The translations under genes and the position numbers were made by a program. Of a stretch of DNA of 5,334 bases, positions 1 through 5,334 are shown piece by piece; positions within the stretch are counted from its first letter, which is position 1, and every line of letters starts with the position of its first letter. This DNA is from Thermoplasmata archaeon (GTDB lineage: Archaea; Thermoplasmatota; Thermoplasmata; Thermoplasmatales; Thermoplasmataceae), in the NCBI GenBank assembly GCA_021847855.1, contig JAJZOT010000146.1, positions 1 through 5,334 on the forward strand, in the 5' to 3' direction. The notes under the pieces were generated by a model. That model made no database searches. It had not been told where the DNA came from and was given only the letters and a program-made list of their open reading frames with translations.

Positions 1-202
1 GTGAGGAACGGTCCGGGTTTACCCGTGACCCGTTTTCAAAAAATTCTATTTTTCTTTTCCGGAGAGAGTCTATTGCGTCCTCCTGCATCAGTTGGATGTA
101 GTCCTTTGTCGTGTCTATTTTCTCGTGTCTCATGAGGAGACGAAGCTCTTCAAGATCAAGCCCTTCTTTGTATAGAAATCTTGCATAGAACCTCCCTTCC
201 AT
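1..202 (-). pseudogene. C-terminal fragment of a tyrosine recombinase (integrase), runs off the left edge
   Basis: The minus strand reads open from an ATG at 202 to the window edge (67 codons seen, no stop yet). Residues 5-38 fit the end of the tyrosine recombinase catalytic domain: a helix with EGLDL (13-17), LLMRHE with the conserved His26, and TTKDYI with the likely nucleophile Tyr35. In the family this part follows the HxxR box and ends with the Tyr that forms the DNA-3'-phosphotyrosine bond. The HxxR box and everything before it are missing, because an in-frame TAG lies six codons before the ATG; the positions where H and R would fall are Pro and Gly. After Tyr35 comes a basic stretch, SLRKR (46-50), then EFFENGSR (53-60), which recurs in the reading frame at 1994-2371. 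It cannot cleave DNA alone as seen. It is either a decayed integrase or, since a TATA-like box sits 26 nt upstream, a short expressed protein. The family call is fairly sure; its status is not. Confidence 0.6.
24..68 (+). repeat. 45-bp direct repeat, copy 1 (recombinase tail)
   Basis: This segment matches 2271-2315 at 40 of 45 positions without gaps, in the same orientation. On the minus strand it encodes the LRKR...EFFENGSR tail. Similarity stops abruptly on the left, where the two proteins diverge after GSR, and fades on the right. Confidence 0.8.
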
Positions 203-223
203 GGGGCTATTATTTATCTAACT

Positions 224-232
224 GTATATAAG
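224..232 (-). promoter_or_regulatory. TATA-like box for the recombinase fragment
   Basis: On the minus strand this reads CTTATATAC, close to the archaeal box A. Its centre is about 26 nt before the ATG at 202, the spacing expected if transcription begins at the start codon (leaderless mRNA). The match is by eye only, and AT-rich sequence can mimic it. Confidence 0.4.
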
Positions 233-249
233 CGACATAGACGCCTCCC

Positions 250-260
250 TAAATTTATTA
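250..260 (+). promoter_or_regulatory. Possible TATA box for the APC permease
   Basis: TAAATTTATTA lies 34-44 nt before the TTG start at 294. Initiation about 26 nt downstream of its centre would fall near 281-284 and leave a leader of about 10 nt. It lies back to back with the minus-strand box at 224-232, so 203-293 would be a divergent promoter region. Support is compositional only. Confidence 0.35.
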
Positions 261-293
261 AGAACAATCTGCATAATCGAGTCGTGATACTTT

Positions 294-1670
294 TTGTCTA
301 CAAAAGAAAACAGTATCGGAAATCAGAATCGCGAGCTAAAGAGGGAACTCTCGTTCCGTGACATTTTTTTCATGTCCTTTGGAGGACAGGCACCTTTTCT
401 TTCGATGTTGACGTATGCAACAGCTGTGCTCCTCCTATCATTGTATTTCTCACCAATGGTTGTCCTGATTGGAACCATAGTGGTCCTGATGAACGGATTG
501 GTTGTGTTTTTCTTGTCCAAGAGACATACTGAGACTGGAGGATACTTCAACTATGCTATAAAGGAACTATCAAGATGGTTAGGCTTTGAAACCGGATGGC
601 TTTACACTTTTTACTCGGTCCTCTATGCCTCAGGATATCTTGCAGGATCTGCATTTGTTTTATCATATGTATTGGGCGTCAACCCACTTTTCGCACTTTT
701 GATCGCCTTCATCCCTGCGTCGATTTTCCTTCTTATTGGAATCAAACCTTCGGCCAGGTATGCTATTTTTGCGGCAGCCATGGAGATAGTTGTCCTCGTT
801 GGCGTAATCATTGTTACTCTAAGTGTCGCTCACTTTTCCTTCTACAACCCACTAGGAGTTCCACCTTCCGCGTCCAGCCTCTTCCTTGGCATTTTGTTTG
901 CCATAGGAATTCCCACTGGTTACGGAGCCATAACGCCGGTTTCCGGTGAGGTGAAGAATGCGGAAAAAAACGTTGGAAGAGCCGCAATCATGGTTATTCT
1001 GATTGGCGGACTTCTGGAGGCTCTTGTCCTATATGGAATAGTGGATGCAGGGATTTCTACGGGATCCCTGGCATCTTTAACGAGCTCATCCGTACCCGTT
1101 ATTAGCATAATGAAAGAGTATATTGGCCCTTATTCAATTTATCTGCTGCTGTTTGCGGGCATTAACGACGGAATCCTTGGATCTCTGGCCTTCATGACTG
1201 CCTCATCACGGAATATATATGCAATGTCCAGGAGAAAATTGCTCCCGGAATTCTTGGGTAAACTACATTTTAGGACAGGAACTCCAGTCATTGCCGGGAT
1301 CGTTACCATAATAATTGCCAGCCTGGTCCTGTTCCCTTCAATTGCACTATTTGGTGTTTTTACGACTTTTCTTGCGTTGGGCACGCTCTCCGGCCTTGGA
1401 AATCTGGCTATCCATCTATCTGCTAACTTCTCGCTGCTTCAGAGTCTAAAGACAGCAGAAGGAAAAAGAGTTCTACAGGGGTCCATTGCGCTCGCTGCAA
1501 TAGCCATATCAGGATTTGTTCTAGTGTACTCGATAGCTACTTCCGTTAATTATGTGATCCTCATATTCCTTGGATACATAATCATAGGTTTCCTTGCGGT
1601 TGAGTCCCTGTACGGGGACTTCTCCAGAGAGAAACATGAGATAATGGATGAAAATGGACATAAGATTTGA
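294..1670 (+). CDS. APC-superfamily amino acid permease
   Basis: A 458-residue integral membrane protein, inferred to import amino acids or related amines by secondary transport; the substrate cannot be read from sequence. About 12 hydrophobic segments are visible, normal for the family. Family signatures: GGQAP (30-34) at the unwound part of TM1; TETGGYFNYA (79-88) near TM2-TM3; a TM6-exit segment around 209-232 with SGEVKN matching the family's EExKNP pattern; and, after TM8, a segment with SSRNIYAMSR (304-313), LLPEFL (316-321) and RTGTPV (327-332). The acidic residue of the usual GFE triplet in TM6 appears to be Gly211. The C-terminal tail is short and charged (442-458). The start is TTG at 294: an in-frame TGA at 285-287 leaves no earlier start, the next Met (residue 27) would cut into TM1, and no Shine-Dalgarno site is seen. 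It is a single-gene unit with a terminator directly after the stop. Confidence 0.9.
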   Translation: MSTKENSIGNQNRELKRELSFRDIFFMSFGGQAPFLSMLTYATAVLLLSLYFSPMVVLIGTIVVLMNGLVVFFLSKRHTETGGYFNYAIKELSRWLGFETGWLYTFYSVLYASGYLAGSAFVLSYVLGVNPLFALLIAFIPASIFLLIGIKPSARYAIFAAAMEIVVLVGVIIVTLSVAHFSFYNPLGVPPSASSLFLGILFAIGIPTGYGAITPVSGEVKNAEKNVGRAAIMVILIGGLLEALVLYGIVDAGISTGSLASLTSSSVPVISIMKEYIGPYSIYLLLFAGINDGILGSLAFMTASSRNIYAMSRRKLLPEFLGKLHFRTGTPVIAGIVTIIIASLVLFPSIALFGVFTTFLALGTLSGLGNLAIHLSANFSLLQSLKTAEGKRVLQGSIALAAIAISGFVLVYSIATSVNYVILIFLGYIIIGFLAVESLYGDFSREKHEIMDENGHKI

Positions 1671-1708
1671 GTTATTGAGGCTCAAATTCCGAGTTTTTTT
1701 ATTTTTTG
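1667..1708 (+). terminator. Hairpin plus oligo-T terminator after the APC permease
   Basis: TTGAG (1667-1671, overlapping the stop codon, and again at 1675-1679) can pair with CTCAA (1681-1685). A run of seven T, one A and six T follows at 1694-1707. Oligo-T tracts are the main archaeal termination signal; the hairpin is weak and may be incidental. Confidence 0.55.
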
Positions 1709-1993
1709 GACTCATTGGACTTTCACGTGGGTTGGAATTTTATGATATTCACCGGCAATCCATATTTTCACATAGTTTGCAACATAGTTATCCAGCATGA
1801 ACAGTCACCAAAGTGAAATTAATACGCACTCCGAAAATTTCAGATTTACAGGATAAATCTCTCTTTAGCAGACCACAAAAACTGGGAAGAGCCATTATTT
1901 TTAAAACACTGCGAACTTCAATTCTAATTTGCTGTTTTCTTTATGACCATAATTACGGCATACGTGTAATCTATAATTCTCAGTTTGGAACAG
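1709..1993. other. Intergenic stretch without a recognised gene
   Basis: No convincing coding frame, tRNA fold or repeat array is visible. A 77-codon plus-strand frame opening with GTG at 1813 has no promoter, no family features and no compositional support. Two copies of CATAGTT (1771-1777 and 1783-1789) are the only local repeat noticed. On the minus strand, the frame of the gene ending at 1994 stays open for 30 more codons past its TGA (to about 1904). This may be chance or an eroded C-terminus. Confidence 0.5.
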
Positions 1994-2371
1994 TCAGAGC
2001 AAAAGAACGGCAAATTCTTTGTGGGAAGGTCTGCGAAATGTCGTAACCTTTTCAACTGAGAATGCGAAGTCCTGCCCGCCGCTCTGAAGGTTGAACCTGT
2101 TATTTACTAGCTCATTTATGGTCCTGTCATTCAACCATTCTGCACGCTTTTCCTCAATGAATTTCCTGACCTTTTCCGGTCCCTCCTTCCTTGGAACTCC
2201 GATGAGGTACAGCACAATAATGGGTTTTGCACTCTTCCCAAGCTCCCTTGCGAAGTATTTCCATTTCTCACGTGATCCGTTTTCGAAAAATTCCATATTT
2301 CTTTTCCGAAGAGAGACTCTGAACTCGGTTCCGATGTTAATCAGTTTTGAACTGGTTGCGTGGATTTGCAC
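1994..2371 (-). CDS. Small protein with recombinase-tail N-terminus and unrecognised C-terminal domain (possible remnant)
   Basis: The open frame runs from a GTG at 2371 to TGA at 1996-1994 (125 codons). The body uses ordinary codons and has strongly charged, amphipathic composition, unlike the overlapping plus-strand frame, so it looks like genuine coding sequence. Residues 2-34 align without gaps to the tail of the recombinase fragment at 1-202: SLRKR (20-24) and EFFENGSR (27-34) match, but the catalytic Tyr position is Lys9 and the preceding His-containing segment is absent, so recombinase activity is not expected. From residue 35 on the two diverge. This one has a hydrophobic strand, PIIVLYLIGV (45-54), then a helix rich in Lys and Glu (57-72), which I do not recognise. 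A second possible start is the ATG at 2296 (Met26), giving 100 residues; neither start has a clear promoter or ribosome site. It could be a decayed integrase-family gene or a repurposed short protein. It is divergent from the MFS gene at 2467. Confidence 0.5.
   Translation of the reverse strand: MQIHATSSKLINIGTEFRVSLRKRNMEFFENGSREKWKYFARELGKSAKPIIVLYLIGVPRKEGPEKVRKFIEEKRAEWLNDRTINELVNNRFNLQSGGQDFAFSVEKVTTFRRPSHKEFAVLLL
2271..2315 (+). repeat. 45-bp direct repeat, copy 2 (recombinase tail)
   Basis: Partner of 24-68, offset by 2247 bp, with five mismatches. The two copies bracket the APC permease gene. Both are read in the same frame on the minus strand, so shared descent of a coding segment explains them at least as well as a mobile-element end. 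Confidence 0.8.
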
Positions 2372-2428
2372 AGTTTTATTCTCGAATGGACAGATACGGG
2401 TGATCTAACTTAGTTGAATTTTTCCTAG

Positions 2429-2443
2429 CGAAAAAGTTTATCC
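2429..2443 (+). promoter_or_regulatory. BRE plus TATA box of the first MFS permease
   Basis: A purine tract, CGAAAAAG (2429-2436), runs into GTTTATCC (2436-2443), the best archaeal BRE/box A arrangement in the window. The box centre is about 28 nt before the ATG at 2467, implying a leaderless or nearly leaderless transcript, which agrees with the lack of a Shine-Dalgarno site. Confidence 0.5.
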
Positions 2444-2466
2444 TAATTGTCGTGTAGTTGGTATAG

Positions 2467-3726
2467 ATGCAGATTTCAGAGCGACGATCTCTCCGATATT
2501 TGATCGGTATGAATACCGTTCATCTGGGAAACAATTATCTCTGGATTTCCTATGAATCCCTGATACTCCCTCTCCAGATTCAGGGAGTCGCCTCATCACA
2601 GGACAAAGGTATCATTCTTGGCATATTTGCATTTGTCGGAACATCGGTCGGAGTCTTTATCAGCCTTTTCACTGGAGTTCTGAGCGACAGGTTCAGCATA
2701 GGGTGGGGAAGACGTGGGCCATACATATTCCTTGGATCCATGGCTGCAGCACTTGTGGTTTTTTCCAGCAGAATATCCTCCATAAGTCTCTGGTGGATAT
2801 TCCTCTTATATTCGCTCGTTCAGGTATTCTCAAATATTTCGGCCGGGGCATACCAACCGCTTTTCAGAGATCTCGTTGGAGAGGGCCAGCGAGGACTGGC
2901 GACTGGATTTAACGGTCTTTTCACCCTATTGGGTACAGCCATGGGACTTGGCCTGATCGGATATTTAACCGGGGAAGGCCTATATTCTCTGTCCCTGGTG
3001 ACAATATCTGTTATAATAATCGCGACGTCATTACTCACCATAATTACAATAGCAAGGGATGATCACCCCGTTCATGTCGGAAAACTACGCCTCAAGGAAA
3101 CATTCCTTGACATTTTTGACCCGAAGGGGAAATCCAAGGGTTTCTTTCATCTTGTCCTGGGAAGCTTCTTTTTCTTTATGGGCATAACAGGTCTCAGTTT
3201 CTTTGAACTCTATTATTTTTCAGATATCCTGAAAGCCACCAATCCGGAAAACCTCGTTGCGATATCTGGAGTTGTTGTTCTTGCCGTATCCACCATATCT
3301 TCTGTTACTTTTGGGACACTCTCCGACAGGCTTGGAAGGAAAAACATATTGATATTTGCCGCCATAGTTGGAGGGCTTGCTACTTCCCTGATTCCACTTC
3401 TCAGAATCTTTTCGGATTTTCTGATTCTAGGTGCCGTCATAGGAAGCTGTTACGGTGTCTATTTCAGCGTTTCAAAGGCCCTCGCGACGGACCTGTCCCC
3501 TGGATCTGAAGCTGGAAAATTTATGTCCTACTTCAATCTGGCAATAGGAGGATCAGCTGCGTTCTCGCCTCTGCTATTCGGTTCCATTCTAGGTATATTC
3601 AAGAATTCAAGTCTTGTTGGTTACACTGTCCTTTTTGAGTTGTCAGCACTTATGTACCTACTGTGCCTTTTATTTATCCGCGGTGTCCCTTCAAAACCGA
3701 TAAGCAGTCCTGTGGAAGGACGGTGA
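2467..3726 (+). CDS. MFS permease, probable sugar-type (GPH/sucrose-transporter-like), copy 1
   Basis: A 419-residue, 12-segment membrane transporter of the major facilitator superfamily. The first-half motif A in the TM2-TM3 loop is GVLSDR (70-75), then GRRGPY (81-86). The double-Arg-Pro form resembles sucrose/GPH-type carriers, so a sugar or glycoside substrate taken up by cation symport is a reasonable inference, not shown. The second-half motif A is GTLSDRLGRK (283-292) between TM8 and TM9. A further repeated element occurs in both halves: YQP...D...QRG (129-143) after TM4 and D-L-x-P...AGK (342-351) after TM10. Glu30 in TM1 and Glu247 in TM7 are membrane-embedded acids at equivalent positions. 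The TM6-TM7 loop (about 197-226) is the cytoplasmic linker. The start is secure: an in-frame TAG directly precedes the ATG and the N-terminus aligns with the paralogue at 3816-5075. It has its own promoter and a T-rich spacer after the stop. Confidence 0.88.
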   Translation: MQISERRSLRYLIGMNTVHLGNNYLWISYESLILPLQIQGVASSQDKGIILGIFAFVGTSVGVFISLFTGVLSDRFSIGWGRRGPYIFLGSMAAALVVFSSRISSISLWWIFLLYSLVQVFSNISAGAYQPLFRDLVGEGQRGLATGFNGLFTLLGTAMGLGLIGYLTGEGLYSLSLVTISVIIIATSLLTIITIARDDHPVHVGKLRLKETFLDIFDPKGKSKGFFHLVLGSFFFFMGITGLSFFELYYFSDILKATNPENLVAISGVVVLAVSTISSVTFGTLSDRLGRKNILIFAAIVGGLATSLIPLLRIFSDFLILGAVIGSCYGVYFSVSKALATDLSPGSEAGKFMSYFNLAIGGSAAFSPLLFGSILGIFKNSSLVGYTVLFELSALMYLLCLLFIRGVPSKPISSPVEGR

Positions 3727-3730
3727 ACCT

Positions 3731-3772
3731 TACTTTTTCCCTATACCGCTGAAGATTATCCAAACTTTTTTT
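3731..3772 (+). terminator. Oligo-T tracts after the first MFS permease
   Basis: T5 at 3734-3738 and T7 at 3766-3772 lie in the 89-nt spacer, before the promoter of the next gene. No clear hairpin is seen. The arrangement suggests that the two MFS genes can be transcribed separately. Confidence 0.45.
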
Positions 3773-3784
3773 GCAGCAAGCATC

Positions 3785-3794
3785 CTTTAATAAT
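3785..3794 (+). promoter_or_regulatory. TATA-like box of the second MFS permease
   Basis: CTTTAATAAT is centred about 26 nt before the ATG at 3816, the spacing for a leaderless transcript. The BRE region upstream is only weakly purine-rich, so this is poorer than the box at 2429-2443. Confidence 0.4.
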
Positions 3795-3815
3795 CTGATT
3801 GTATGAATTTCATGA

Positions 3816-5075
3816 ATGCATCCAAGATCACTTAGATCGCTTTCCTACCTTATTGGCCTGAACTCCGTTTATCTTGGCGTGAATTATCTTTGGATGTCTT
3901 ATGAGGCGATTATACTCCCCATTCAGGTCGGCCTTTCAGTCCAACAGGAATACAAAGGATTCGTTCTGGGAATAGTTGCCTCCGTAGGTAGTTTGATTGG
4001 GCTTTCCGTCAACATGCTCTCAGGGGTACTTGGAGATAGAATTCGTTTCTTCGGTTCGAGGCGTTCCCCTTATATAATCATAGGAACCTCGCTCGCTATT
4101 CTCACCCTGATCTGGGAAAGCTTTCTGTCATTTTATCTGGCAATAGTACTTTTTGGGTATATAATGATACAAATATCTGGCAACCTCTCTTCGGGATCAT
4201 ATCAACCTTTTCTGGCTGAGGTTGTCAACAGCAGTCAGAGAGGCGCATCGGCCGGGATTGGCGGTTTTTTCACTCTGATAGGATCTGCCCTTGGATTCGG
4301 AGTGACCGGGTACCTTGTTGGAATCGGATATTTTTCTCTTTCCCTCTACTCAATTTCAGTTATTCTTTTGATCGGTACTTTTCTAACTATAATCACAGTA
4401 AGAAAGGAGGATAAGATAATCTCCTCAGGCGTAAAGTTTTCGAGAGAAAAGTTGAGGAGAACAATACATGAGGTTCGTAACCTGAAGAGGTTCACAAGGC
4501 TCCTTTTGGGTTGCTTCCTTGTTTTTATGGGAGCAACAGGACTGACCTTTTTTGAGTTCTACTATTTCAAGGACGTGCTACTGCTTCACAATCCCGCATA
4601 CTCTCTTGCAGTGGCTGGAGTTTTAATACTCACTGTTTCCGGAGTGTCTACCGTTATTTTTGGTCATTATTCAGATAGATTCGGAAGGCGCCGGATTCTC
4701 ATAGCTGCAACAATTGTTGCTTCGATCAGCATCGCTTTTATTCCGATATTCAGAACATTTCAGAATTTCCTGATTCTCGGGTCCATATATGGGGGAGCTT
4801 TTGGCGTTTTCTTCAGCGTTTCCCTCGCCCTTGCCGGGGACCTTGTTCCGAGGGGGGATGCGGGAAGGTACATGTCATTTTTCAACCTTTCTGTTGGAGG
4901 CGCCACTGCAATCTCGCCTGCACTGCTGGGAATGATTTTTCTCGTGTTCAGTGGATCGGCTGTCAACGCGTTTATAAGTTTATTTGAGATTTCTGCCCTT
5001 TTCACAATGCTAGGTGCTATATTGCTTGCGTTCTTCTTCCGGAAAGATGTTGTCGCTGGAAAACTTTCATTGTAA
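3816..5075 (+). CDS. MFS permease, probable sugar-type (GPH/sucrose-transporter-like), copy 2
   Basis: A paralogue of the gene at 2467-3726, also exactly 419 residues, aligning column for column at about 43% identity (179 of 419 by hand). All the family marks sit at the same numbers: GVLGDR (70-75) with RRSPY (82-86), YQP (129-131) and QRG (141-143), FGHYSDRFGRRR (282-293), GDLVP and AGRYMS (341-354), Glu30 in TM1 and Glu247 in TM7. The TM6-TM7 linker (201-225) is more basic than in copy 1, and the last 18 residues are unrelated to it apart from one position, so these are the parts most free to differ. The start is fixed by an in-frame TGA at 3813-3815 directly before the ATG; two other nearby ATGs (3803, 3812) are in other frames. 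No Shine-Dalgarno site is visible. The substrate is unknown; the pair may cover related sugars or serve different conditions. Confidence 0.88.
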   Translation: MHPRSLRSLSYLIGLNSVYLGVNYLWMSYEAIILPIQVGLSVQQEYKGFVLGIVASVGSLIGLSVNMLSGVLGDRIRFFGSRRSPYIIIGTSLAILTLIWESFLSFYLAIVLFGYIMIQISGNLSSGSYQPFLAEVVNSSQRGASAGIGGFFTLIGSALGFGVTGYLVGIGYFSLSLYSISVILLIGTFLTIITVRKEDKIISSGVKFSREKLRRTIHEVRNLKRFTRLLLGCFLVFMGATGLTFFEFYYFKDVLLLHNPAYSLAVAGVLILTVSGVSTVIFGHYSDRFGRRRILIAATIVASISIAFIPIFRTFQNFLILGSIYGGAFGVFFSVSLALAGDLVPRGDAGRYMSFFNLSVGGATAISPALLGMIFLVFSGSAVNAFISLFEISALFTMLGAILLAFFFRKDVVAGKLSL

Positions 5076-5334
5076 CTTTCTTGTTTTCTAAAACATTGAA
5101 GCAAAAACTCGCCAATGAGAAGCAAAGTAAAGAAAAATCTACAAGTTTACGAGATAAGACTTCTGACCGCTGCGAGTGGAAACAGTTATTCCCAATTTTT
5201 GATGCTTATTTCAGGTGTTGTTTGCATTTCTGTTTTACACAACTTCGGATAACATGTATCTTACGAATTATACAGTTTGACCTCCATTATTACAAATAGC
5301 CAATGGAATTATATTTGATCACTAGAAATGCTGC
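5076..5334. other. AT-rich 3' flank without a recognised gene
   Basis: Directly after the second MFS stop, 5077-5088 is T-rich (CTTTCTTGTTTTC) and could end transcription, though no long T run or hairpin is present. The rest shows no supported coding frame: a 72-codon plus-strand frame at 5081-5299 lacks a promoter, has a Cys-rich chance-like translation and no family features. Confidence 0.45.

Noticed and set aside
1813..2046. Plus-strand frame of 77 codons with GTG start
   Set aside because: No promoter, no recognisable motif, chance-like composition in AT-rich intergenic sequence, and it overlaps the end of the minus-strand gene.
24..2315. Reading the 45-bp repeats as attachment sites of an integrated element
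   Set aside because: Both copies are coding in the same frame with codon-level differences, no tRNA gene lies next to them, and no intact integrase lies between them, so homologous gene tails are the simpler reading.
2091..2408. Plus-strand frame of 105 codons
   Set aside because: It lies opposite the minus-strand frame at 1994-2371, whose composition and shared EFFENGSR segment are better explained as coding; the plus translation has no family features or promoter.
4760..5125. Minus-strand frame of 121 codons inside the second MFS gene
   Set aside because: It is antisense to a well-supported membrane protein; its Pro/Arg/Lys-rich translation is the usual shadow of such genes.
5081..5299. 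Plus-strand frame of 72 codons
   Set aside because: It starts just after the MFS stop with no promoter or ribosome site; the translation is Cys-rich and irregular with no family features.
1..5334. tRNA or rRNA genes, CRISPR arrays, complete insertion sequences
   Set aside because: I looked for cloverleaf-like elements, regularly spaced repeats, terminal inverted repeats and transposase motifs and saw none; the only mobile-element traces are the recombinase-like segments at 1-202 and 1994-2371.

Overview
The window looks archaeal, most probably from a thermoacidophilic or acidophilic Thermoplasmata lineage. The evidence is the promoter style (a purine-rich BRE-like tract plus an A/T box centred 26-28 nt before the start codon), starts with no Shine-Dalgarno site, oligo-T terminators, Arg codons dominated by AGG/AGA, many ATA Ile codons, and a gene content of APC and sugar-type MFS permeases. 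The lineage is an inference; no rRNA or other marker gene is present.

Layout: (1) Positions 1-202, minus strand, hold the C-terminal end of a tyrosine recombinase. It keeps the His and Tyr of the catalytic end but begins just after the usual HxxR box, and it runs off the left edge. (2) Positions 203-293 are a short divergent promoter region. (3) Positions 294-1670, plus strand, encode a 458-residue APC-superfamily amino acid permease, followed by a hairpin and oligo-T terminator. (4) Positions 1709-1993 have no recognisable gene. (5) Positions 1994-2371, minus strand, hold a small reading frame. Its first part repeats the tail of the recombinase fragment, with the catalytic Tyr position replaced by Lys, and it then continues into an unrecognised charged domain of about 90 residues. 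(6) Positions 2467-3726 and 3816-5075, plus strand, are two MFS permeases of exactly 419 residues each. They align end to end without a gap at about 43% identity by hand count, and each has its own promoter. (7) Positions 5076-5334 are AT-rich with no gene seen.

Taken together this is a nutrient-uptake neighbourhood: one amino acid importer and a duplicated pair of probably sugar-type transporters. It is interleaved with remnants of a recombinase family that suggest past mobile-element activity. The permease genes share a strand but appear to be separate transcription units. The most notable signals are the 45-bp recombinase-tail repeat bracketing the APC permease and the gapless duplication of the MFS gene.
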